64,000 nucleotides of DNA, taken from assembly GCA_015060485.1 (NCBI GenBank), contig SUYI01000010.1, forward strand, positions 1-64,000, given 5' to 3'. How positions within the stretch are numbered: position 1 is the first letter of the stretch; every line of letters starts with the position of its first letter. Made by a program: the position numbers and the translations under genes. The notes beneath the pieces are model-generated. The model ran no database searches and had not been told where the DNA came from. It saw nothing but the letters and a program-made list of their open reading frames with translations. Below, in pieces: positions 16,131 through 25,200 of this stretch. Origin of the DNA: Prevotella sp. (lineage in GTDB: Bacteria; Bacteroidota; Bacteroidia; Bacteroidales; Bacteroidaceae).

Positions 16131-16927
16131 AAAATGAAGTAAAAATCGGTACAGAGGTGAAGAAAGTAGCCTTTGTAGATGGTAACAGAGCCATCAATGA
16201 GAACAATGTTAAGAAGCACATGGTGAGTCTTGAAAAATTTGGTAAGAATTTGGTGAGATTGCTCTATGTTGATGCTAACGATGTAGAAGGGTATGAAATT
16301 CATGATGCTGCAACAGATGAAATCGTGAAGAAAGAGAACTATGGTGACTACATTGTTATTCTAGACGGTCAGCATCGCTTCAAAGCTGCAATGAAACTAG
16401 CTGCCGACGAAAGTAAAGAATTTACTCTTAACAACCTTCGATGGGATAAAGTGGAGCTAGATGGTCACTCTTTCCAAGATGTGCTCATTGAAGTGAACAC
16501 CAGAACTCAGCCATGGAAAGGTAGTGACTATATCAGTGGTTGTGTTCTCAACAACCCTCAGAATGAGATTGCTCTCTTTGCTAAAGAGGTTACAGGAAAA
16601 GGAGCATCAGCTAAGACTGTAAATAAGTATATCTTCTTTGAAGATAAGTTCAGTTGGTCAGAAGCAATGAAGGATGTAAAACTGTTAGAGAAAGCCGACT
16701 TGTCAAGAGCTCAGAGAATATGGGACGTAGTTAAAACTTATCCTGACAGTATCATCAAAAAATCATTAATCATCGACCACATTAAAGATGGTGCAGGTAA
16801 AAAGTACTGGGAGCAAGAGTTGACTAAAGTGGCCAATCTTTCAGATGAACAGAAGCAGTCTCTGGAGAGTATTAAAGGGGCGACGTCGCAGAAGGAAGCT
16901 TTTGAAGAAATGATAGATGCTGCATAA
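16127..16927 (+). CDS. ParB/Srx-fold protein
   Basis: A 266-aa protein with a ParB-like N-terminal domain: VAFVDGNRAINENNVKKHMVSLEKFG, then ILDGQHRFKAAMKL (about residues 77-90), the conserved nucleotide-binding loop of the ParB/sulfiredoxin fold. The C-terminal half is helical and Lys/Glu-rich, without a helix-turn-helix I can identify. No ParA partner is present, so it is unlikely to be a classic partition protein; element-borne relatives often act in regulation or DNA modification. A rho-independent terminator follows at 16947-16977. The start shares ATGA with the leader ORF. Confidence 0.75.
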   Translation: MKNEVKIGTEVKKVAFVDGNRAINENNVKKHMVSLEKFGKNLVRLLYVDANDVEGYEIHDAATDEIVKKENYGDYIVILDGQHRFKAAMKLAADESKEFTLNNLRWDKVELDGHSFQDVLIEVNTRTQPWKGSDYISGCVLNNPQNEIALFAKEVTGKGASAKTVNKYIFFEDKFSWSEAMKDVKLLEKADLSRAQRIWDVVKTYPDSIIKKSLIIDHIKDGAGKKYWEQELTKVANLSDEQKQSLESIKGATSQKEAFEEMIDAA

Positions 16928-16946
16928 CAAGTCGTATTAAAAAAAT

Positions 16947-16977
16947 GAAAACAGCTCAGAAATGGGCTGTTTTTTTA
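16947..16977 (+). terminator. Terminator of the ParB-like gene
   Basis: aaaacagctc pairs with gggctgtttt around a 6-nt loop and is followed by further T residues, a standard intrinsic terminator that can work on both strands. Confidence 0.82.
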
Positions 16978-17130
16978 TGCCTCCTGTGAAATGCTAATTA
17001 TTCAAAAAAGCACATCAGAAATTTCTTCAATAAAATAATATTTACTAAATTTGCAACGGTAAAAGAGTTGGCCGACAAGAACATAATTCAAGAATATTTT
17101 TTATAACTATCTGATAATCAGATATAGAAC
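16978..17130. other. Right-end non-coding region of the element
   Basis: About 150 bp with no gene. It has a perfect 8-1-8 palindrome, tatctgat-a-atcagata (17108-17124), 7 bp from the right att repeat, and a promoter-like TAAATTTG (about 17046) on the plus strand. The palindrome may bind the integrase or an excision factor. Confidence 0.45.
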
Positions 17131-17161
17131 TTTAAAAAAGTTCTAAATTGACCGATTTCAG
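17131..17161. repeat. Right attachment repeat of the element (att)
   Basis: Exact 31-bp match to 4482-4512. It contains the stop codon and last codons of the gene at 17132-17773, so integration leaves that reading frame intact. Confidence 0.88.
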
Positions 17162-17773
17162 CGCACTTTTTGCCAATCGTTCATAAACAAGTCCCAGTTC
17201 TGAGAAGCGTATGATGCTTTGCATCGCTGATTTTCGTACCGAGATGAATGGTCCCTGAAGGGCAGCTAAAGCCTGGTCAATGAACTCATTGATACCCCGT
17301 TCGTTAGGTTCTTGTCCGTTCATAAACAAACGTGCCAGCACATGGAATCCACACAGCTGGTAGTATTCCTTGTCAGTAGCTATCCACTGGTAGGCCTTCT
17401 CGGGAGCATATGGCAGGTGTTGCCACAAATTGAAAGCCACTTGCTCTGCGATTTCCTGCGAGGGTATTTGTTCCATCCAAATGTCGCAAACTTCAGGCAG
17501 CATCTCATCAGCCGGCATCAGCATTGTTGACAATATCTTGCACTCACGGACATTCTCTTTCCACAGGGCTATGGCAAGGTCGTATTGGCTAACCGCTAGC
17601 TGTTGGTCCAGTTCCTCGGCTTTTTCTTTCAGACGTGGCAGCGTGGCTCCCCAGTTCAGATGGTAGTTCAGTCCTTTGTCGCGCATGGACTGTGCCACAG
17701 CACCATCCATCATCTGACGGAACGACTGTTTGATTTCCTTGACTATCTGACTGATATCTTCCATTACTTTCAA
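17132..17773 (-). CDS. DNA alkylation repair-like HEAT-repeat protein; integration target of the element
   Basis: A 213-aa all-helical protein resembling the AlkC/AlkD DNA-alkylation-repair superfamily (LNYHLNWGATLPRLKEKAEEL, AIALWKENVRECKILSTML, ARLFMNG). It may bind or excise alkylated bases, but no catalytic residue is certain in this short Bacteroidota form. The ATG at 17773 or 17764 may be the start. It begins 7 bp after the dipeptidyl peptidase III stop, in one minus-strand unit. Its last 10 codons coincide with the att repeat, so the element uses this coding 3' end as its site. Confidence 0.75.
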   Translation of the reverse strand: MKVMEDISQIVKEIKQSFRQMMDGAVAQSMRDKGLNYHLNWGATLPRLKEKAEELDQQLAVSQYDLAIALWKENVRECKILSTMLMPADEMLPEVCDIWMEQIPSQEIAEQVAFNLWQHLPYAPEKAYQWIATDKEYYQLCGFHVLARLFMNGQEPNERGINEFIDQALAALQGPFISVRKSAMQSIIRFSELGLVYERLAKSALKSVNLELF

Positions 17774-17780
17774 CTATTAA

Positions 17781-19727
17781 CTAAATCAATGTCCCGTATT
17801 CACTGCTATATCTGAGCATCTGGTGGGCATACGACTCAGCATAGTTCACTTCGATATCACAGATTTCGCCCTTGTCGTCGAACACGGGAAGCAGCTGTGG
17901 ATTGATAAAGCCTTTGTAGGGGGCAAGATTCAACTTCTCGTAACGCATCAGTACCTCCTGATGGATTTCCGCATTGACCTGCACAGCATATTTTTCTACT
18001 AACTGACGGGCAGCCTCATAGTCACCCTCACTCTTGATACGTTGGATTTCTGCCAGCAATCGTGCAAACAATCCGCGAAGGGCTTCGTAGTCGTTGATAC
18101 GGACATAGGTCTTGCCGTCTCGTTTTTCCAAAGTAATCACACCGTCGCCCTGCTCATAGCACCATTGGGCTATCAAGGCACGATTCCGCATGTGGGCTTC
18201 CTCGATTTGCGCACCGGGTTGGATGCGGATGAGCTGAGTCATCAATCCATTCATGATATAGGTGTAATACTGCGACTTGTATGCTTCACTATCGGGCACC
18301 AATCCTAGCGCGACGAGTTTTGCGTCTGCAATGTAGTAAAGTCCAAAAAGATCGGCCCTCGCCTCTTCTATTGTATTACCATAAGCTTTCAGTGCATCGG
18401 GGTCGGTATCTGATAATAATTGTCCGCTGCCATGCCCCAGACATTCGTGAAGGTCAGTATGCAAATTGTCACACAAGTCACCGTATTTCTCTATCAACGA
18501 GAGCGTTGCATTGTCAACGACAAACTCTTCCTTGAACCCATTCCCGTGGGCAGCTTTGTTATATGCGTCAGTAATATTCGAGATGGTAATGCTCTTCGAT
18601 CCATATTCGGCACGAATCCAGTCAGCATTGGGAAGGTTGATGCCGATGGCTGTCGAAGGATATTCATCACCACCGAGCATTGCTGCACAGATAGCATTTG
18701 CAGTGACTCCCTTGACCTTTGACTTGCGGAATCGTGGATCAATGGGGGAATGGTCTTCAAACCACTGGGCATTACGACTGATGGCCTGCGTGCGTTTGGT
18801 GGCCTCGAGGTCCTTGTATTCCACGATACCCTCCCAGGAACCTTTCAGACCTAACGGATCGTTATACACCTCGATAAATCCATTAACGAAGTCTATCCTA
18901 CCCTCGTGTTCTGACACCCATTCGATACAATAGTCGTTGAAAAGTTTCAGGTCACCTGTGCGATAATATTGTATCAGGAGTTCTATGACACAGGTCTGAT
19001 GGTCGTTTTCTGCAACACCTTTTGCTTTCTCAAGCCAGTAAACAATATGACGAATGGCATTTGCATAACGACCGTCAGCCGACCATACTTCCTCATGAAG
19101 TCCCTTGTCATCTTTGACCAATGTTGTATTCAGACCATACGACACCGGTAGTTCATCACCATCGGCCAACATTTTCTGAAGTTTGTAATAATCTTCAGAT
19201 TCTTGTTGAGTGACGCCATCGTAGAAATTGCATGCTGAAGTAATCACTATATCCTCTCCGTCTGCCTTATTGACCTTCTTGGGCAGTACGTCTGGATCAA
19301 AAATTACGGGGAACAACTCTTGACACAGTTCATCTACAGTCTGTCCGGAACGTAATGGAAGTCGGGAAACATCGACAACTTCAATGGCCTTACGCAAGTA
19401 ATCGGATGAGAACCCTGGTTTAAACTTCTCACAACCATAGTGATGATAGATGCCATTGGAAAACCAAATGCGTTTCAAATAGATTTCCAATGCGTGGAAT
19501 GCATTTGTATCATGAGCAATACGCATGTCCGTGTAAATCACTTCCAGCAACTTACGGATGCGCAGATTATATTTGCCGAACTGATCGAAGGTAATATCGC
19601 GACCGTATAAGGTGGCTTTCGATAGATAATAAACCAGAATTTTCTGTGACAAAGATAATTGCTCAAATCCGTTTAAACGGTATCTGAGCAATTGCAAGTC
19701 GGCAAAACGTTCAGCAGAATAGTTCAT
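17781..19727 (-). CDS. Dipeptidyl peptidase III (peptidase family M49)
   Basis: A 648-aa zinc exopeptidase releasing dipeptides from the N-terminus of peptides. The zinc-binding HExxGH motif is HECLGH (His427-His432), and EEARADLFGLYY supplies the third ligand Glu about 25 residues later. No signal peptide is visible, so it is cytoplasmic. It shares a 4-bp overlap with the upstream AraC-type gene and is followed closely by the alkylation-repair-like gene. Length is near the normal bacterial form. Confidence 0.93.
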   Translation of the reverse strand: MNYSAERFADLQLLRYRLNGFEQLSLSQKILVYYLSKATLYGRDITFDQFGKYNLRIRKLLEVIYTDMRIAHDTNAFHALEIYLKRIWFSNGIYHHYGCEKFKPGFSSDYLRKAIEVVDVSRLPLRSGQTVDELCQELFPVIFDPDVLPKKVNKADGEDIVITSACNFYDGVTQQESEDYYKLQKMLADGDELPVSYGLNTTLVKDDKGLHEEVWSADGRYANAIRHIVYWLEKAKGVAENDHQTCVIELLIQYYRTGDLKLFNDYCIEWVSEHEGRIDFVNGFIEVYNDPLGLKGSWEGIVEYKDLEATKRTQAISRNAQWFEDHSPIDPRFRKSKVKGVTANAICAAMLGGDEYPSTAIGINLPNADWIRAEYGSKSITISNITDAYNKAAHGNGFKEEFVVDNATLSLIEKYGDLCDNLHTDLHECLGHGSGQLLSDTDPDALKAYGNTIEEARADLFGLYYIADAKLVALGLVPDSEAYKSQYYTYIMNGLMTQLIRIQPGAQIEEAHMRNRALIAQWCYEQGDGVITLEKRDGKTYVRINDYEALRGLFARLLAEIQRIKSEGDYEAARQLVEKYAVQVNAEIHQEVLMRYEKLNLAPYKGFINPQLLPVFDDKGEICDIEVNYAESYAHQMLRYSSEYGTLI

Positions 19728-20239
19728 TTCTTCGAACTCTTTTTCTTTGAAGCCTTCTTAGCTGTTTTCTTGGTTGCCTTTACAGCTTTAGTGGGCTTAG
19801 CAGGCTTGATTACCTCTCCTGGATGCAATGCAAGGTGCTGAAGTCGGAATTGCCGTGGTGTCATTTTCATCATCTTGAAGAACGATGCATAAAATGACTG
19901 TCTGTTAGAGAAACCTACCATGTCGCTAACTTCCTCCATGCGCAGCTTTTGATACCTGCGGTCAACAAGAATGGCCATGGCCTCTTCAATACGGAACTTG
20001 TTGATGAACGACGTGTAATTCATGTGAAATCGTACATTGACCACCGCAGAAATGTAGCGAGTGTTTGTTCCTAAATCCTCGGCAAGTTTCTTGGCTGAAT
20101 AATCTTTGTCTAAATACTTTTTCTCCATGACGATGATGCGGTTGATTTTTTCCTTCATCTCGTCCATCAACTTAGGATTAACAAGACTCCTGTAGTGAGC
20201 CTCTTTTTCCTTCTTTTCAGTAATGTTATACTTCGTCAT
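19724..20239 (-). CDS. Small AraC-type helix-turn-helix regulator with Lys-rich tail
   Basis: A 171-aa protein with an AraC double helix-turn-helix at about 45-135 (SAKKLAEDLGTNTRYISAVVN and MEEVSDMVGFSNRQSFYASFF, then MTPRQFR). It lacks a sensor domain. The last 30 residues are Lys/Ala/Thr repeats (KATKKTAKKASKKKSSKK), a histone-like tail seen in Bacteroidota DNA-binding proteins. A -7 box TATATTTG lies at 20276-20283 on the minus strand. It heads the operon with dipeptidyl peptidase III. Confidence 0.87.
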   Translation of the reverse strand: MTKYNITEKKEKEAHYRSLVNPKLMDEMKEKINRIIVMEKKYLDKDYSAKKLAEDLGTNTRYISAVVNVRFHMNYTSFINKFRIEEAMAILVDRRYQKLRMEEVSDMVGFSNRQSFYASFFKMMKMTPRQFRLQHLALHPGEVIKPAKPTKAVKATKKTAKKASKKKSSKK

Positions 20240-20371
20240 GCCTTAATTGTTAAGGTAATAATAATGTTTACGTTGCAAATATACAAAAATAATTCTACTT
20301 TATAATATTTTTCAATAGTAAAAAAAGTTAAAACTGTAAAAATAAATAGAAAGAAGCTATTATTAATATAT

Positions 20372-21679
20372 TTACAAATCTTGTAAAAGAATATTACGTG
20401 CATTTTTAAGGTATGCGGAACGCATCTCTATTGCTTCTGCCCAACGGCCAGTGAAGTGCTTAGTTACATCAAGATCTATTTTCCATTGTCCAAGCGACTC
20501 CAGACGGTCAATCATGGCGCCTAATGTCAAATTCCGAGTATCCATTGAAGGTACAAAGCGGCTTTCCTCACCTTTCTCGTCATTGGTGATTTCTATCAAC
20601 ATTCCTGCATCGATGAGTTCATACACTAAATCCGTCACAAAACGAATGGGAATGGCAGTTTCCGTCCGCAGTTCTAACAGAGTATACGGTTTCCCGCCCA
20701 TGACGAAACGCCTGCAAATGTGACTCATCAGCAACGAGCAGAGCAGAATCTTGTAGCGATGGCTGATTTCGCCCGCATTCGCATCATAATCGTAATAGTC
20801 GAGATTCTGGTTGGTATAACACAATTCAGCACCAAACAGACAGATGGTCCAGGATATCTGTGTCCATAACATAAATAACGGCAAGGCGGCAAACGAACCA
20901 TAGATAGCATTGTAGCTGGAGAGGAATATCTGCGAATGGATATAAACAAATTGTAGTCCCTGCATAGCGATACCCGCTAAAACACCCGGAATAATGACGC
21001 TCGAAAGCTTCACACGGGTGTTTGGCATAAAGATATAGAGGGCAATGAACATCAGAGACATCAGTACATAGGGAGAAAAGTCAATTAGATACCTCATCGC
21101 TTTGCCCAACATCATAAAGTCTGGCATACCATCTGCCACTGTAGCAAGGAAAATGCTGATACCCGACGAGAGGACAATTAAGATGGGAGCCACGAAAAAC
21201 ATAGCTAGATAGTCAGTAAAGGTACGGAATACTGAACGTCCCTTCTTTACCTGCCAGATCTCATTGAACGCCTCCTCAATATTACTGACCAGCATCAAAA
21301 CGGTATAGAGCATGAACAACAGACCAATTCCTAAAAAGACACCGCTCTTTGTATGCACCAGATAGCTATTAACGAAGCCTATAATTGTTTCTGCCACCTG
21401 GGGTTGCGTCGAAAGCGAATCGCGGAACCATACCTCAATGTATTTGTTGTAACCGAAACCACGGGCAATGGCAAATACAACGGCACAGATGGGGACAATG
21501 GCAAGAAGGGTTGAATAGGTCAACGCTGAAGCCTTGGTCATGACGCGCCTGGCAGTGAAGAAACGGACTGCCAGCAACACCTTCTTCAGAATATTGACAA
21601 ACAGGTAACGCAAAGGCGATACGTCGCCCTGCGTAATCCGCCAAATGTCGATTCTGAAAAATTGAATAATCCGCTTCAC
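20372..21679 (-). CDS. YihY/BrkB-family integral membrane protein
   Basis: A 435-aa protein with the YihY pattern: an N-terminal ALTYSTLLAIVPICAVVFAIARGFG block, then six predicted membrane segments through about residue 290, including IEEAFNEIWQVKKGRS in a loop. The C-terminal ~140 residues are soluble with a winged-helix look (ELRTETAIPIRFVTDLVYELIDAGML). The family was once linked to RNase BN, an assignment since withdrawn; its role in the inner membrane is still unclear. It lies directly downstream of the RNase P RNA gene. Confidence 0.9.
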   Translation of the reverse strand: MKRIIQFFRIDIWRITQGDVSPLRYLFVNILKKVLLAVRFFTARRVMTKASALTYSTLLAIVPICAVVFAIARGFGYNKYIEVWFRDSLSTQPQVAETIIGFVNSYLVHTKSGVFLGIGLLFMLYTVLMLVSNIEEAFNEIWQVKKGRSVFRTFTDYLAMFFVAPILIVLSSGISIFLATVADGMPDFMMLGKAMRYLIDFSPYVLMSLMFIALYIFMPNTRVKLSSVIIPGVLAGIAMQGLQFVYIHSQIFLSSYNAIYGSFAALPLFMLWTQISWTICLFGAELCYTNQNLDYYDYDANAGEISHRYKILLCSLLMSHICRRFVMGGKPYTLLELRTETAIPIRFVTDLVYELIDAGMLIEITNDEKGEESRFVPSMDTRNLTLGAMIDRLESLGQWKIDLDVTKHFTGRWAEAIEMRSAYLKNARNILLQDL

Positions 21680-21699
21680 ATCTCTTTATAAATAAAAAA

Positions 21700-22064
21700 A
21701 GCACTGTTCCTATAAGCCGGGTTCTGTAACTCTCCATGAGAGACGTCTGCCATTTATCTACACCGTGGGTTACCTCACGGTTCAAGCATTCTACCCTCCG
21801 TCGTAGCACAAGACTTCGGGCGGACAACCCTCAACCGACGGTATACATGAACTTGCAGCCTCCAGACGGAACAGCCCAGCGATCGCCCGCTGGCTGGTGG
21901 GCTCTTACCCCACCTTCTCACCCTTGCTCTTTCGAGCGGTCATTTTCTTCTTCCGGCTCCAATTGTCACCAACTGCTGGTACTTTCACCAGTGGAGTGTC
22001 CTATGCTGCCCGGACTTTCCTCTCGTGCCCTTTTCAGCACCAGCGACAGACCGGAACACTGCTT
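21700..22064 (-). rRNA. rnpB: RNase P RNA (catalytic ncRNA; typed rRNA here only for lack of a closer class than ncRNA)
   Basis: On the minus strand the 5' part has the hallmark GAGGAAAGTCCGGGC (about 22012-22026) and the 3' part has ATAAGCCGGGTTCTGT (about 21712-21727). The ends pair as helix P1: 22053-22063 with 21700-21710. A T-run follows the 3' end. Length of ~365 nt fits a bacterial type A RNase P RNA, which matures the 5' ends of tRNAs. Open frames drawn across this region are spurious. It should be read as a non-coding RNA gene. Confidence 0.93.
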
Positions 22065-22142
22065 TCAGGGTGCGAAGTTACGAATAATTATTCATATTTG
22101 CAATAAAATACGAGGAAAAGTGCAAAAAAAACACTATTTTAC

Positions 22143-22173
22143 TTTGTCTTTTTCCGAAATCTTCGTACCTTTG
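22143..22173 (+). promoter_or_regulatory. carB promoter
   Basis: TTTG (22143-22146), 19 bp, TACCTTTG (22166-22173): an exact match to the Bacteroidota primary sigma-factor consensus. Confidence 0.8.
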
Positions 22174-22240
22174 CAGCCCAGAATGGAAAATCTACTGTTT
22201 GTATCGAAAGGGCAAATAGTGGAAAAAAAAAACGCAGCAA

Positions 22241-25200
22241 ATGAAAAAGGAAATGAAAAAGGTACTTGTTTTAGGTTCAGGTGCCTTGAAAATCGGACAA
22301 GCTGGCGAGTTTGACTATTCTGGCTCCCAGGCACTTAAAGCATTACGCGAGGAAGGCATTGCTTCCGTGTTAGTAAACCCCAACATCGCTACGATTCAGA
22401 CTTCAGAAGGTATTGCCGACAAGGTGTACTTCCAGCCTGTTACTACGCACTTTGTGACCGAGATCATCAAGAAGGAGCGTCCTAACGGCATTCTGCTGGC
22501 CTTCGGCGGTCAGACGGCGCTGAACTGTGGTACGGAACTCTATCAGACTGGCGTTTTGAAAGAATATGGTGTCGAGGTACTGGGAACCAGTGTCGAAGCC
22601 ATCATGAATACGGAGGACCGTGACCTCTTTGTGAAGAAACTCGATGAGATTCAGCTGAAGACCCCCGTCTCGCACGCTGTCGAGAACATGGACGATGCCC
22701 TGAAGGCCGCCCACGAAATCGGCTTCCCTATCATGATTCGTTCGGCTTACGCTCTCGGTGGTCTCGGCTCAGGTATCTGTCCTGACGAGAAAGCCTTCAA
22801 GGAACTGGCTGAGAGTGCCTTCACCTTCGCTCCCCAGATTCTCGTCGAAGAATCACTGAAGGGTTGGAAGGAGATTGAGTTCGAGTGCATCCGCGATGCT
22901 AACGACCACTGCTTCACCGTAGCCTCGATGGAGAACTTCGACCCCCTGGGCATCCACACCGGTGAGTCTATCGTCGTGGCTCCTACTTGTTCACTCACTC
23001 CTGAACAGGTCAAGATGCTTCAGGACATCACCATCCGCTGTGTGCGCCATCTGAACATTGTGGGTGAGTGCAACATCCAGTTTGCCTTCAATGCCGAGAC
23101 CAACGACTACCGCATCATCGAGATTAACGCTCGCTTGAGCCGAAGCTCCGCATTGGCCTCAAAGGCAACAGGTTATCCCCTCGCCTTCGTTGCTGCGAAA
23201 ATTGCTCTAGGATACACCCTCGACCAGATTGGCGAGATGGGCACGACATCGTCGGCCTATGTCGCTCCGTCGCTCGACTATATGATTTGTAAGATTCCCC
23301 GTTGGGACCTCACCAAGTTCGCCGGTGTCAGCCGTCAGATTGGCTCGTCGATGAAGTCTGTAGGTGAAATCATGTCCATCGGACGTTCGTTCGAGGAGAT
23401 GATTCAAAAGGGTTTGCGCATGATCGGACAGGGCATGCACGGCTTCGTGGGCAACGACCACACGAAGTTCGACAACCTGGACGACGCACTGGCTAATCCC
23501 ACCGACCTGCGCATCTTCGCCATCGCCCAGGCTTTGGAGGATGGCTACACCATCGATCGAATCGAACAGCTGACCAAGATCGACAAGTGGTTCCTGAAGC
23601 GTCTGAAGCACATCGTCGACCTGAAGCATGAGCTTCAAAAGTACGACAGCCTCGAGTCGCTGCCCGACTCCCTGCTGCTCGAAGTGAAGCAGTGCGGTTT
23701 CTCTGACTTCCAGATTGCCCGCTTCGTACTGAAGCCCCAGGGTGGCAACATGGAGAAGGAGAACCTGGCCGTCCGCCAGCACCGCAAGCAGCGTGGCGTC
23801 ATGCCTTCTGTGAAGCGCATCCCCACCGTTGCCAGCGAGCATCCCGAACTGACCAACTATCTCTATTTCACCTACACCCACACGCCGGCCTTCGCACAAC
23901 CCGACGGAAGACCTTATACGCCTGCGCACGATATTTCCTATTATAAAAACGAGAAGTCAGTCATCGTGCTCGGCTCTGGTGCCTATCGCATTGGTTCCAG
24001 CGTGGAGTTCGACTGGTGTTCGGTGAATGCTATCAACACCGCTCGCAAGCTGGGTTACAAGTCTATCATGATCAACTACAACCCTGAGACCGTCTCGACC
24101 GACTACGACATGTGCGACCGGCTGTATTTCGACGAGCTCTCGTTGGAGCGTGTTCTCGACGTCATCGACCTCGAGTCGCCCCGTGGTGTCATCGTCTCAG
24201 TGGGTGGTCAGATTCCTAACAACCTCGCCATGAAGCTGCACCGTCAGGGCGTTCCCGTGCTGGGTACATCGCCTGTCGACATCGACCGGGCCGAGAACCG
24301 CGACAAGTTCTCAGCCATGCTCGACAAGCTAGGCATCGACCAGCCGCGTTGGCGTGCACTGACCTCGTTCGACGATGTGAAGCAGTTTGTCGAGGAAGTC
24401 GGCTATCCAGTCCTCGTGCGTCCTTCTTATGTGCTCTCTGGTGCTGCCATGAACGTCTGCTACGACGAAGAGGAGCTGCATCGCTTCCTCAATATGGCCA
24501 CCGAGGTGTCGAAGGAATTCCCTGTAGTCGTTTCGAAGTTCATGACCGAGACCAAGGAAATCGAGTTCGATGCTGTTGCCGACAAGGGCGAAGTCGTCGA
24601 ATACGCCATCTCCGAGCACGTCGAGTATGCCGGTGTGCACTCTGGCGACGCCACTATGGTGTTCCCTGCACAGCACATCTACTTCTCGACCATTCGTCAG
24701 ATTAAGAAGATTTCGCGTAAGATAGCAAAAGAACTTAATATCAGCGGACCATTCAACATCCAGTTCCTCGCCAAGAACCGCGAGGTGAAGGTCATCGAGT
24801 GTAACCTGCGTGCGTCGCGTTCGTTCCCCTTCGTCAGCAAGATACTGAAGCGCAACTTCATCGAGACCGCTACGAAGATCATGCTCGATGCCCCCTACTC
24901 TCGTCCAGACAGTTCGGAGTTCGACATCGACCGCATCGGTGTCAAGGCCAGCCAGTTCTCGTTTGCCCGTCTGCAGAATGCCGATCCTGTACTCGGTGTC
25001 GACATGTCGTCTACCGGTGAGGTGGGCTGCCTGGGCGACGACCTCAACGAGGCCATGCTCAACTCGCTGATTGCCACAGGCTATCGTCTGCCTGACGCTG
25101 GCTCCAACATTCTGATTTCATCGGGTGCTGCCAAGGGGAAGGTGTCACTCCTCGAACCTGCACAGCAGCTGGTCAAGAAGGGCTACAAGGTATATGCCAC

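Larger units (their letters stand above)
4482..17161. mobile_element. Integrated genetic element with tyrosine recombinase, bounded by 31-bp direct repeats
   Basis: The sequence at 4482-4512 is repeated exactly at 17131-17161, and similarity continues for 5 more bases with one mismatch. The right copy is the last 10 codons plus stop of a chromosomal gene. Between the copies lie an integrase next to the left repeat, DNA-binding proteins, a serine recombinase, DUF3871, a ParB-like gene and two cargo operons. Base composition is clearly more AT-rich than the flanking carB, his or fbp regions. No relaxase, coupling protein or conjugation gene is visible. The element is therefore an integrated island or mobilizable element rather than a self-transmissible ICE. 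No capsid, portal or terminase gene was seen, so it is not an intact phage. Confidence 0.88.

Noticed and set aside
21700..22064. Classing this gene as ribosomal RNA
   Set aside because: The type field reads rRNA, but the gene is RNase P RNA, a non-coding RNA; no 16S, 23S or 5S sequence is present in the window.
21736..22334. Open frames across 21.7-22.3 kb
   Set aside because: They overlap the RNase P RNA gene, whose conserved ends and P1 helix explain the sequence.
23207..23929. Long minus-strand open frames inside carB and fbp
   Set aside because: They are antisense shadows of strongly conserved plus-strand genes with GC-rich codon positions.
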